A DNA stretch of 64,000 bases. Origin: Pseudomonas sp. BSw22131. GTDB taxonomy: Bacteria; Pseudomonadota; Gammaproteobacteria; Pseudomonadales; Pseudomonadaceae. Each line of letters begins with the position of its first letter. Position 1 is the stretch's first letter. The stretch spans positions 4,650,001 through 4,714,000 of the forward strand of contig NZ_CP113949.1 of the NCBI RefSeq assembly GCF_026810445.1, read 5' to 3'. The notes beneath the pieces are model-generated. The model did not search any database, was not told where the DNA came from, and saw only the letters and a list, made by a program, of their open reading frames with translations. Both the position numbers and the translations under genes were made by a program. Of this stretch, positions 39,156 through 46,782 are shown in pieces.

Positions 39156-39655
39156 ATGGCAATTGATGCATTTTTGAAAATGGCTGACATCCCGGGTGAG
39201 TCACTGGATGCGCAGTTCAAAGACTGGATTGAGATGGAGGACTTTGATGTTGGTGCCAGCCAGTCAGCCTCCGCAAGCACGACGAGTTCGGGTGGGGCCA
39301 GCAGTGGTCGCGCGAAAATGAGTGATTTGTACTTCCGAAAAGCTGTCGATAAAGCAACGCCGAAACTGCATGAAGCCTGCTGCAGTGGCAAGCACTTCAA
39401 AGAAGTCACCATCGCGTTGAATCGGGCCGGCAACGACAAGATTAAATACCTGGAGATAAAACTCGAAGAAGTGATTGTCTCGTCAGTATCACTGAATGGG
39501 AACGGCAGCAAGAAATCGGTTTCCCCACTGAAACAATCCGTCTGAATTACGCACGGATCAAGATGACCTATATACAGCAGAAGCGCTCTGATGGATCAGG
39601 CGGTGGCCAGATTGTTGGAGGCTGGGATGGTGTCGCGAACAAGATTTATGCGTAA
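39156..39655 (+). pseudogene. hcp: Hcp (type VI secretion tube protein), frameshifted
   Basis: The first frame encodes an Hcp1-type N-terminus (MAIDAFLKMADIPGESLDAQ, SDLYFRKAVDKATPKLHEAC, SGKHFKEVTIALNRAGND, EVIVSSVSLNGNG) but then shifts and stops at 39543-39545. From about 39512 the -1 frame restores the family C-terminus (EIGFPTETIRLNYARIKMTY, QQKRSDGSGGG, GGWDGVANKIYA) to a TAA at 39653-39655. The span is 500 bases; one added base would give a 166-residue protein, normal Hcp length. The missing base probably lies within AGCAAGAAATCGG. AAGGAAACGAA precedes the ATG. Could be a real decay event, a recent mutation or a sequencing error. Confidence 0.88.
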
Positions 39656-39681
39656 CGCCGCCCCGATGGAGGATAGCTGGC

Positions 39682-40215
39682 ATGGCTGGTAAAAATGAGC
39701 GGAACCCGAATATTGCTTACTGCACCTATGTACTTAACGGCGAACCGTTGAGTGAGTTGACGTGCGAGGGAATGACTTATGAAGCTTTTTCAGGCAACAG
39801 CGCTACTTACGTCAACGATGCCCAATATCAAGATATTGTCAACAGCGGGCCGTTGCCACTGGGACGGTACTATATTTTGGACAGAGAGTCCGGGGGCATG
39901 ATGGGCTGGATTAGAGAACCCGTAAAAGACCTGTTTGCCAGAACTAACAGGAGCGAATGGCTTAGCCTATACCGCGACGATGGAGTAGTCGATGACCTAA
40001 CGTCCGTGAACAACATATCCAGAGGCGCGTTTCGTATTCATCCCGTTGGCCCACAGCGTATCAGTCAGGGCTGCGTAACGTTGAATTCCGAACTGGCTTT
40101 TGAGGAACTCAGGATTTTCATCAGAAATATGCCAGGCGAGGTGCTGGAAGGAACCAGCATCAAATACTACGGGGTACTTGAGGTGCTCGACAAATCATCC
40201 AGCAAATCTAAATGA
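39682..40215 (+). CDS. DUF2778/Tlde1-like L,D-transpeptidase-fold T6SS effector candidate
   Basis: 177 residues. The ordered motifs FSGNSATYVND, GPLPLGRYYILDRESGG and FRIHPVGPQRISQGCVTLN match DUF2778, the fold of Salmonella Tlde1, which alters peptidoglycan tetrapeptides by exchange and carboxypeptidase reactions. The catalytic-type His, Ser-x-Gly and Cys are in the last motif, near residues 120-135. No signal peptide, as expected for a protein carried through an Hcp tube. GGAGGATAGCTGGC precedes the ATG, 26 bases after the hcp stop. The stop overlaps the next ATG (ATGA). Recognition is by motif only. Confidence 0.8.
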   Translation: MAGKNERNPNIAYCTYVLNGEPLSELTCEGMTYEAFSGNSATYVNDAQYQDIVNSGPLPLGRYYILDRESGGMMGWIREPVKDLFARTNRSEWLSLYRDDGVVDDLTSVNNISRGAFRIHPVGPQRISQGCVTLNSELAFEELRIFIRNMPGEVLEGTSIKYYGVLEVLDKSSSKSK

Positions 40216-40514
40216 TAGCGAGAGTACTGACAGCTTCATTGAAAATCACCTTCACACTTTTTCTCACAGTGGTGCTTACCAGATGGGCAATGGACACGGG
40301 ACCGATCACGTGGATATTGCAGACTGATCGTGGAATGGATCTCTATTACTGGTTACTCGCCTCTTTTGGTTTGATGGGAATGGAGCAAGGTGAGGACATG
40401 CTCATTACGATCTCGCTCTGTGTGATGCTCGTCTTCTCATCCATAACGTGCCTGGCTGTGACCCTACTCGTGCGGAGGCTGAAGCGGGCTTCTGTCAAGC
40501 ACTCGGCAAACTAG
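40212..40514 (+). CDS. Putative immunity protein 1, two-helix membrane protein
   Basis: 100 residues, two hydrophobic helices (about 10-28, ITFTLFLTVVLTRWAM, and about 63-87, MLITISLCVMLVFSSI) flanking a loop with QTDRGMDLYYWLL and EQGEDM. No family recognised. The ATGA overlap with the Tlde1-like gene and small membrane character are typical of an immunity partner for a periplasm-acting toxin. Clear paralogue of the gene at 40635 (shared WAM, RGMD-Y-WLL, GEDMLI). Function inferred from context. Confidence 0.72.
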   Translation: MIARVLTASLKITFTLFLTVVLTRWAMDTGPITWILQTDRGMDLYYWLLASFGLMGMEQGEDMLITISLCVMLVFSSITCLAVTLLVRRLKRASVKHSAN

Positions 40515-40634
40515 CGAGCAGCACTTCAGTTGCTGCGTCCTAATCCATTGCCAAAAAGTGTTCTGCAGGTTATTACCGGAACGACCTACGTGTCGGATCG
40601 GCAAGAGTGACTATCAAATTACTGGAGATAAAAA

Positions 40635-40934
40635 GTGCTACAAACCGGACGTTCATTTTCCAAGATAGTCTTAACAATTACCCTAGCGGTGTTGCTAGCG
40701 AAATGGGCAATGAATATATGGCCCTTGCCAAGGCTACTTCACACTGAGCGTGGGATGGACGCCTATGTTTGGCTTCTTACCCTTTTCGATCTGGAAGGCT
40801 GTGAAGACGGGGAAGATATGCTCATTCTCTTGACGCTCAGCGTGACGCTTATCTTTTCAACGCTGACGTGCGCAGCGCTCACCAGAGTCCTGCGAAAATC
40901 GAGAATCGCACCAGTCGGTCCAACCGTCGAATAA
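40635..40934 (+). CDS. Putative immunity protein 2, paralogue of the preceding gene
   Basis: 99 residues with the same plan as the gene 120 bases upstream: helix about 10-28 (IVLTITLAVLLAKWAM), loop HTERGMDAYVWLLTLF and EDGEDM, helix about 62-86 (LILLTLSVTLIFSTL). GTG start with GGAG seven bases upstream. A diverged tandem duplicate; it may confer protection against a different allele of the effector. The low, scattered identity (roughly two in five) suggests an old duplication or separate acquisition. Confidence 0.7.
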   Translation: MLQTGRSFSKIVLTITLAVLLAKWAMNIWPLPRLLHTERGMDAYVWLLTLFDLEGCEDGEDMLILLTLSVTLIFSTLTCAALTRVLRKSRIAPVGPTVE

Positions 40935-40999
40935 CACAGCCATAACCTTTTTTAATCAAGGGCACCGCAGCTACGCCATGCCCTATCAAACAATCCACC

Positions 41000-41758
41000 T
41001 CAAGCCCGCTGCGACTCAGCCTCTTCATGGGCATGGCGCAGGCGTTCGCGGCTGTTGGTCAGGTGCAGGCGCATGGCGGCGCGGGCAGCATCGGAATCCT
41101 GGCGCGCGATAGCGTCGTAGATTTCCTCGTGCTCGCGGCTCAGGCGGCTCATGTAGTGCTGGTTGTCGTCGTGGGCCAGGCGCGCGGAATTCAACCGGGT
41201 ACGCGGAATGATGCTGGTGCCCAGATGATTCATGATGTCAGTGAAATAACGATTGCCGGTCGACAGCGCAATCGCCATGTGAAACTGGAAATCCGGCCCG
41301 ACGGAATCGCTCGAGTGCGACACGCCCTCGTTCAGCGCATCCAGTGCCGCACGCATATCGGCCAATTGCTCCGGAGACCGCCGCTGAGCGGCCAAGCCGG
41401 CCGACTCCACTTCCAGGCTGATGCGCAATTCGAGAATCGCCAGCACATCCCGCAGCGTGACGATGGTCGCCGGATCGACACGAAAGCCACTCGGGCTTGG
41501 GGTGTCCAGCACAAAAGTGCCGATGCCGTGCCGCGTCTCGACCAGACCGGAAGCCTGCAGGCGTGAGATGGCCTCACGAACCACCGTACGGCTCACGCCT
41601 TGCTCGTCCATGATTGCCGACTCAGTGGGCAACTTGTCTCCGCGCTTCAACAAACCGCTGCGGATACGCTCGGACAACTCGGTCACCAACTCTTGAGCCA
41701 AGCTACGGTGCTTTCTGCGGGCGCGAGGCGGAGCACTCTGATTTTCCATATCCAACAT
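41000..41758 (-). CDS. FadR/GntR-family regulator, probable galactarate/glucarate regulator
   Basis: 252-residue GntR protein with an N-terminal winged helix (AQELVTELSERIRSGLLKRG, LPTESAIMDEQGVSRTVVREA) and a C-terminal FCD ligand domain (FQFHMAIALSTGNRYFTDIM; metal-type His/Asp residues). FCD regulators of aldarate operons (GudR/GguR type) usually neighbour kdgD/garD. Here the hcp island lies between. GTTGTACGAT occurs 41-50 bases upstream of its ATG and again upstream of kdgD, supporting autoregulation and kdgD control. A second ATG nine bases downstream is possible. Confidence 0.85.
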   Translation of the reverse strand: MLDMENQSAPPRARRKHRSLAQELVTELSERIRSGLLKRGDKLPTESAIMDEQGVSRTVVREAISRLQASGLVETRHGIGTFVLDTPSPSGFRVDPATIVTLRDVLAILELRISLEVESAGLAAQRRSPEQLADMRAALDALNEGVSHSSDSVGPDFQFHMAIALSTGNRYFTDIMNHLGTSIIPRTRLNSARLAHDDNQHYMSRLSREHEEIYDAIARQDSDAARAAMRLHLTNSRERLRHAHEEAESQRA

Positions 41759-41798
41759 GCGTCTCTAATACGGTGAAAGGCTAATCATAGCTCACCGG

Positions 41799-41808
41799 GT
41801 TGTACGAT
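41799..41808 (+). promoter_or_regulatory. Putative operator upstream of the FadR-type regulator
   Basis: GTTGTACGAT, followed by CAC, lies 41-50 bases before the regulator start and matches the kdgD-upstream site over ten contiguous bases. Suggests autoregulation. Confidence 0.5.
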
Positions 41809-41854
41809 CACACCCGGCAAGCCAATAACCAAAGGGCTCGAACGCTGCAAAGCC

Positions 41855-43591
41855 TTACACCGCTGCCTCCGGCAACGGTTGTTCGCGCAGTTGCCCGTCT
41901 TCGATACGCAAGTGGCGACCGTGGAAGCGCTTGAGGCTGCTGCGATGGCCGATGCTGAGCAACGTCAGGCCCGGCAGTTCATCAATCAGCGCCTGATACA
42001 ACGCCGCTTCGTCCTCTTCATCCATCGCCGAAGTCGCTTCGTCCAGATACAGCCATTGCGGTGCGTACAGCAAAGCACGGGCAAACGCGACACGCTGCTG
42101 CTCACCGGGCGAAAGCATGCGTTGCCAGTGGTTGTTTTCATCCAGACGCAGGATCAGATAGCCAAGGCGGCACGTCTCGAGAATTTCGGCGAAGCGTTCG
42201 GCCGGATACACCTCCGGCGCCTGTGGATAACTCAATGCCTCACGCAGCGTCCCGATGGGCAGATACGGTTTCTGCGGCAGAAATAACGAACGTTGCGCCG
42301 GTAGTTTTACCGCGCCGTGCCCGTCGATCCACAAACCGCCCATCGCCCGCAACAAGGTACTTTTACCGCTGCCGGAACGACCGCTCAGCATGACCTTGTC
42401 GCCTGCGGCAATGCTTGCGTTGGCGTTGCTCAGCAACTGACGACCACCGGCCAGCGACAGGTCCAGTCCCGCGAGATGCAAAGCGTTTTGCTCATGGTTC
42501 ACGTCAATGGCAGGCACACGCGCTTCGTTTTGGTCCATGGCCTGACGAAAGCTCAGCAGACGATCAGAAGTCGCGCGCCACGACGCCAGCGACGCATAGG
42601 CATCAATGAACCAGCTGAAGTTTTCCTGCACATTGCCGAACGCCGAATTGATCTGCATCAGTTCGCCCAGCTCGATCTTGCCCGCGAAATAGCGTGGAGC
42701 AGCGACCACAAAAGCAAAAATGATGGCGATTTGCGAATAGCCAGCGGTGAAGAACGTCAGGCGTTTCTGCACTTTCATGATGGTCCAGAAGTTGCTCCAG
42801 ACCATGCCGAACCGTGCGCTCAGACGCTGATTCTCGTTGGCCTCGCCATCGGACAGGGCGATGCTTTCGGCATTCTCGCGAACGCGCACCAGTGAGAAAC
42901 GCATGTCGGCTTCATACCGTTGTTGTTGGTTGCTTAGCAGGATCAGGCGCTTGCCGATCAAGTGCGTCAGCCAGCTACCTACAGCGGCGTAGAGCAACGC
43001 AGCCCAGAACATGTAGCCGGGAATGGTGATGCCGAACAGCTCGATGCTGCCGGAGACGCCCCACAAAATAACCGAGAACGACACCAGACTGACCACGGTG
43101 CGCAGCAGACCCAAGCTCAGGCTCAGGGTGTCGGAGGTGAAATTGTTCAGGTCTTCGGACAAACGCTGGTCGGGGTTATCGGTGTAGCCGCCCTGCTCCA
43201 GCCGGTAGTAATTCTTGTGCGCGAGCCACTTGGCGAAGTGTTGTTCGGTCAGCCAGCGGCGCCAGCGAATGGTCAGCATCTGCGTCAGGTACAGCCGGTA
43301 AACCGCGCCAAGAATCGCAATCGCAGCGATCCCGCAGAAGTACAGGATCAGGTGAGTAAATGCAGCAAGGTCTTTGTTCTGCAGGGCGTTATAGAAGTCA
43401 CGGTACCAACTGTTGACCAGCACCGAGATGAAAACACTGAACAATGACAGGACGATAACGGCGACCAGCAGCACCCATGCCATGCCCTTTTCTTCACTGC
43501 GCCAGTAAGGCGTTACCAGCTTCCAGACACGAGGGAAAAAATTCCCGGACACGGTGTCGTTGACCTTGGATTCTTCGGCATTCAAATTCAT
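41855..43591 (-). CDS. SbmA/BacA-like ABC transporter, fused permease-ATPase
   Basis: 578 residues. An N-terminal membrane domain of about six helices in the SbmA/BacA style (NSWYRDFYNALQNKD; LTIRWRRWLTEQHFAKWL; YTDNPDQRLSEDLNNF) is fused to an ABC ATPase: Walker A SGRSGSGKSTLLRAMGGLW, signature LSPGEQQRVAFARALLYAP, Walker B WLYLDEATSAMDEEDE. Close to YddA and the mammalian peroxisomal ABCD-like group. Such proteins take up peptides or handle very-long-chain lipids or vitamin B12; substrate unknown. Separate from roxR, which lies 86 bases upstream of nothing in common. Confidence 0.88.
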   Translation of the reverse strand: MNLNAEESKVNDTVSGNFFPRVWKLVTPYWRSEEKGMAWVLLVAVIVLSLFSVFISVLVNSWYRDFYNALQNKDLAAFTHLILYFCGIAAIAILGAVYRLYLTQMLTIRWRRWLTEQHFAKWLAHKNYYRLEQGGYTDNPDQRLSEDLNNFTSDTLSLSLGLLRTVVSLVSFSVILWGVSGSIELFGITIPGYMFWAALLYAAVGSWLTHLIGKRLILLSNQQQRYEADMRFSLVRVRENAESIALSDGEANENQRLSARFGMVWSNFWTIMKVQKRLTFFTAGYSQIAIIFAFVVAAPRYFAGKIELGELMQINSAFGNVQENFSWFIDAYASLASWRATSDRLLSFRQAMDQNEARVPAIDVNHEQNALHLAGLDLSLAGGRQLLSNANASIAAGDKVMLSGRSGSGKSTLLRAMGGLWIDGHGAVKLPAQRSLFLPQKPYLPIGTLREALSYPQAPEVYPAERFAEILETCRLGYLILRLDENNHWQRMLSPGEQQRVAFARALLYAPQWLYLDEATSAMDEEDEAALYQALIDELPGLTLLSIGHRSSLKRFHGRHLRIEDGQLREQPLPEAAV

Positions 43592-43677
43592 GGTTAAGGC
43601 TCAGTGGCAGGTATTTAGTGGCGTCTTCAATGTGCCAGACGCCACCCACGATCTTCCATGAATAAATGTTTAAGTCC

Positions 43678-44238
43678 TCAGCGACGGACAGGACGCTTTT
43701 GCAGCTTGCGTTGCAGCGTTCGGCGATGCATGCCCAACGCTCGCGCGGTGGCGGAGATATTGCCCTCGTGTTCGGTCAACACGCGTTGAATGTGCTCCCA
43801 CTGCAAGCGGTCCACCGACATCGGGTTTTCCGGCACCAGCGTGTCGAGATCCGCGTGCTCGGAGAGCAATGCCGCCAGCACGTCGTCGGCGTCGGCAGGT
43901 TTGCACAGGTAATTGCAGGCGCCGCGCTTGATCGCCTCCACCGCCGTGGCGATGCTCGAATAACCGGTCAGTATCAGCACCCGCATTTCCGGGTCCAGCT
44001 CCAGCAGCTTCGGCAGTAGCACCAGCCCTGAATCGCCTTCCATTTTCAGATCGACAGCGGCGTAGTCCGGGATATCGGCCTGGGCCAGGGTCAGCCCCTC
44101 TTCGGCGGAGCCTGCGGTGGTCACGCGAAAACCGCGCCGCGCCATGGCACGCGCCATCACACGGGTGAACGTGGCGTCATCGTCGACCAGCAACAAATGC
44201 GGCAGCTCTGCGCCTTCAACCTGAATCTCGTCGGTCAT
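43678..44238 (-). CDS. roxR: Redox response regulator RoxR (RegA/PrrA type)
   Basis: 186-residue response regulator. Receiver: acidic pocket LLVDDDATFTRVM, phosphorylated Asp in YAAVDLKMEGDSGL (near residue 58), Lys in CNYLCKPADADDV. Output: Fis-type helix-turn-helix NISATARALGMHRRTLQRKL at the end. In Pseudomonas RoxSR controls terminal oxidases, including the cyanide-insensitive CIO, and redox balance. The ATG overlaps the roxS stop by four bases (ATGA). Confidence 0.94.
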   Translation of the reverse strand: MTDEIQVEGAELPHLLLVDDDATFTRVMARAMARRGFRVTTAGSAEEGLTLAQADIPDYAAVDLKMEGDSGLVLLPKLLELDPEMRVLILTGYSSIATAVEAIKRGACNYLCKPADADDVLAALLSEHADLDTLVPENPMSVDRLQWEHIQRVLTEHEGNISATARALGMHRRTLQRKLQKRPVRR

Positions 44239-45494
44239 GCTTCATCTCCTCGTGCGTCACGGGGCAGGCGCAGCTCGGTGAGCGTACCGCCTTCCTCGTG
44301 AGGATAGAGTTTCACCGAGCCGCCCGCGCGGGTCACGCTGGCTTTGCTCAAGAACAGGCCCAGGCCGAAACCTTTGCCCTTCGTTGTAAAAAAAGGTTTG
44401 CCGATCTGCTCTGCGATCGCCAATGGCACACCGGCCCCGTGGTCACGAATGCTGATACAGATTTCGTGTTCATCCCAGTCCAGATTCACCTCGAGCCCTT
44501 CGGCACAGGCGTCGGCGGCGTTGTTCAACAAGTTGAGCAAGGCCTGCGTAAGGTCCGGCGGCGGCGATATCAACGGCAGCTTGCCTTGCCCCAGCCTTTG
44601 AAAACGATAGCTGGCTTCGGGGCGCATGAGATGCCAGCGATTGAGCGCCTGATCAAGCCAGTGGCTAACTGTTTGCTCCTGCACCGCCAGCCGCCGATTG
44701 GCTTCAGCGGCGCGCACCAGCTGTTGCAGGGTTTCCTTACACAGCTTGACCTGATCCTGGAGGATCGAGAGGTCTTCCTGTAGCGCCGGATCGTGGTGGT
44801 CCTGACGCATCTCTTTGAGCAACACGCTCATGGTCGCCAAAGGGGTGCCGAGCTCGTGTGCGGCGCCGGCCGCTTCGGTGGCAACAGCTAGCAATTGCTG
44901 ATCCCTCGCGGCCTCCTCCCGTCGCAACGCCCGCATGTGCTCCTGCCGGCGCAGCTCTTCGGCCATGCGTGCGGCAAAGAACGTGATCACGCCCGCAGCA
45001 AGCGCAAAGCTCAGCCACATGCCATATATCTGTAGTTTTTCCCGGGACACCGCAAACGCTTCAAGCGGATAGAACTGCGCCAGCATCAGCGTGTACAGCG
45101 CCAACGCAATACCCGACAGGATCAGCGAATAGCGCCACGGCAAGGTCACGGCAGCAATGGTCAGCGGCACCAGATAATAAGAAACGAAAGGGTTGGTCGA
45201 GCCGCCTGAGAAAAACAGCAGTGCGCTGTGGATAAACAGGTCGAACGCCAGCTGGACAGCGTATTCAAGCTCGGTCACCGGCCAGGAAGTTCGCAGCCGC
45301 AGTGCGGTCAACAGGCAAACGATGGCGGAGAAACCGAGGGTGATGTCCAGTTGTAGCCACGGCAGTGGTAGCAGGTTGAACAGGTAAGCGACGGCCACCG
45401 AACCTGCCTGCGCGGCGAGTACGAGTACGCGTATAAAAGTCAGCCGCCAGAGGTTCTGGCGGGTGGCTGAAAGCATTTGGACGGGGGCGAGCAT
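44235..45494 (-). CDS. roxS: Redox sensor histidine kinase RoxS (RegB/PrrB type)
   Basis: 419-residue membrane kinase with about six N-terminal helices, then a dimerisation/His domain (AAGAAHELGTPLATMSVLLKE) and ATPase domain (N box LLNLLNNAADACAEG; G motifs RDHGAGVP and FFTTKGKGFGLGLFLSKA). It senses respiratory redox state, in the family partly through quinones and a conserved Cys. The ATG at 45494 follows AGGAGAGCTC; the longer in-frame opening upstream lacks a ribosome site. Confidence 0.94.
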   Translation of the reverse strand: MLAPVQMLSATRQNLWRLTFIRVLVLAAQAGSVAVAYLFNLLPLPWLQLDITLGFSAIVCLLTALRLRTSWPVTELEYAVQLAFDLFIHSALLFFSGGSTNPFVSYYLVPLTIAAVTLPWRYSLILSGIALALYTLMLAQFYPLEAFAVSREKLQIYGMWLSFALAAGVITFFAARMAEELRRQEHMRALRREEAARDQQLLAVATEAAGAAHELGTPLATMSVLLKEMRQDHHDPALQEDLSILQDQVKLCKETLQQLVRAAEANRRLAVQEQTVSHWLDQALNRWHLMRPEASYRFQRLGQGKLPLISPPPDLTQALLNLLNNAADACAEGLEVNLDWDEHEICISIRDHGAGVPLAIAEQIGKPFFTTKGKGFGLGLFLSKASVTRAGGSVKLYPHEEGGTLTELRLPRDARGDEA

Positions 45495-45614
45495 GAGCTC
45501 TCCTGATGAGCGCTCCAGGCGAATCGCTGGGAGTATAACCAATGCCGGTTGGAATACAGCGAAAGTGCGTCAAACCGCCACATGACTGGATGGACTTGGA
45601 AACCGTATACGAAT

Positions 45615-45706
45615 CTGTAGGAGCGAATTCATTCGCGAGGCATCGGGTCGGGCAAAGCAGGAATAACGGTTGTCTGGCCTTCTCGCGAATGAATTCGCTC
45701 CTACCG
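45615..45706. repeat. REPIN, TGTAGGAGCGAATTCATTCGCG family
   Basis: TGTAGGAGCGAATTCATTCG at 45615 on and its inverted partner CGCGAATGAATTCGCTCCTA ending near 45704 flank about 40 bases between the divergent roxS and SIMPL genes. The arms are almost perfect complements. Confidence 0.85.
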
Positions 45707-45810
45707 GGATGACAGCCAGATCCCCTGCCGGAACAAGACCCCGGCATTACAGTCTCATTGACATCCGTCCGGCGAGCCCTCGCGGAAGGTTCATACAACA
45801 AGGAGTTTTT

Positions 45811-46530
45811 ATGCTCAGCCATCACCCTATCGCCACCCTCATCGCCATCGGCACAGTGGCGTTTGCCAGCATGCCTGCTATGGCGGACGACGTTCACTAC
45901 AACCAGGTTTCAGTACGCGCCGAGGTCAATCAAGAGGTTCAGCGCGACCTGATGTCAGTCACGCTGTACAGCGAATCGCAAAACGCCGACCCGGCAAAAC
46001 TGGCCGCAGAAATCACCGAAAACCTGAACAAGGCATTGGGTCAGGCGCGTCAGGTGAAAGGGATCACCATTCGTCAGGGCAATCGCAACAGCTACCCCAT
46101 TTACGACGACAAGGGCCAGAAAATCACTGGCTGGCGCGAGCGTGCCGAGCTTCGACTGGAGAGCGCCGACTTTGCCGCGCTCTCCAAGCTGACCGGGGAA
46201 ATGCTCGGCGCCGAAATGAAGATGGGCGGCATGGATTTCTCCATCTCCAAACCTGCGCGTAAAGCCAGCGAAGACACCCTGCTCAAAGACGCCGTTGCGG
46301 CCTTCCGCACCCGCGCCCAACTGGTGACCGACGCGCTGGGTGGCAGCAGCTATAAGCTGGTCAACCTGAACCTCAACACCGCCGGCTACCCTCAGCCCTA
46401 CATGCGCGGGCCGGTGATGATGATGAAAGCGGAGCGCTCCGATGCAGCAGCGCCGACTCCGGAAGTGGAAGCCGGGACCGCGGAAGTCAGCGTGACGGCC
46501 GATGGCGTGATCGAAGTCGCCATCCCTTGA
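45811..46530 (+). CDS. SIMPL domain (DUF541) periplasmic protein
   Basis: 239 residues: signal peptide (cleavage near PAMA, residue 25) and a SIMPL/DUF541 domain beginning YNQVSVRAEVNQEVQRDLMS and ending near AEVSVTADGVIEV. Family members are periplasmic, oligomeric and often linked to oxidative stress; no catalytic role is defined. AAGGAGTTTTT lies directly before the ATG. In P. aeruginosa a homologous gene lies between roxS and dppA1, as here. Confidence 0.87.
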   Translation: MLSHHPIATLIAIGTVAFASMPAMADDVHYNQVSVRAEVNQEVQRDLMSVTLYSESQNADPAKLAAEITENLNKALGQARQVKGITIRQGNRNSYPIYDDKGQKITGWRERAELRLESADFAALSKLTGEMLGAEMKMGGMDFSISKPARKASEDTLLKDAVAAFRTRAQLVTDALGGSSYKLVNLNLNTAGYPQPYMRGPVMMMKAERSDAAAPTPEVEAGTAEVSVTADGVIEVAIP

Positions 46531-46782
46531 GGCCAGCCAGCGGCAGCCATGGGCTGCCGCTGTTTCCTTCATTGTCACCACATCTTTAAGGGCCGACGCG
46601 TGGCATTTGTCTCGCTGCGCGGTTCCTCTCTCCTACACCTGCAACCGCCCCTGCCGATTCCCAAACTCCCGGTAAACCCTAGACTGGCGGTTCACTAAAC
46701 AGCGCCCGCTGTGCCGCCAATGCTGCCTCGACACCGAGGCCAGGCCGCAGGCGCCTTCACGGAATCAAGGAAGAATCCCATC

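Noticed and set aside
39500..39525. Programmed -1 frameshift to make full-length Hcp
   Set aside because: No slippery heptamer or downstream stimulatory stem is visible, and Hcp is not known to use recoding; mutation or sequencing error is simpler.
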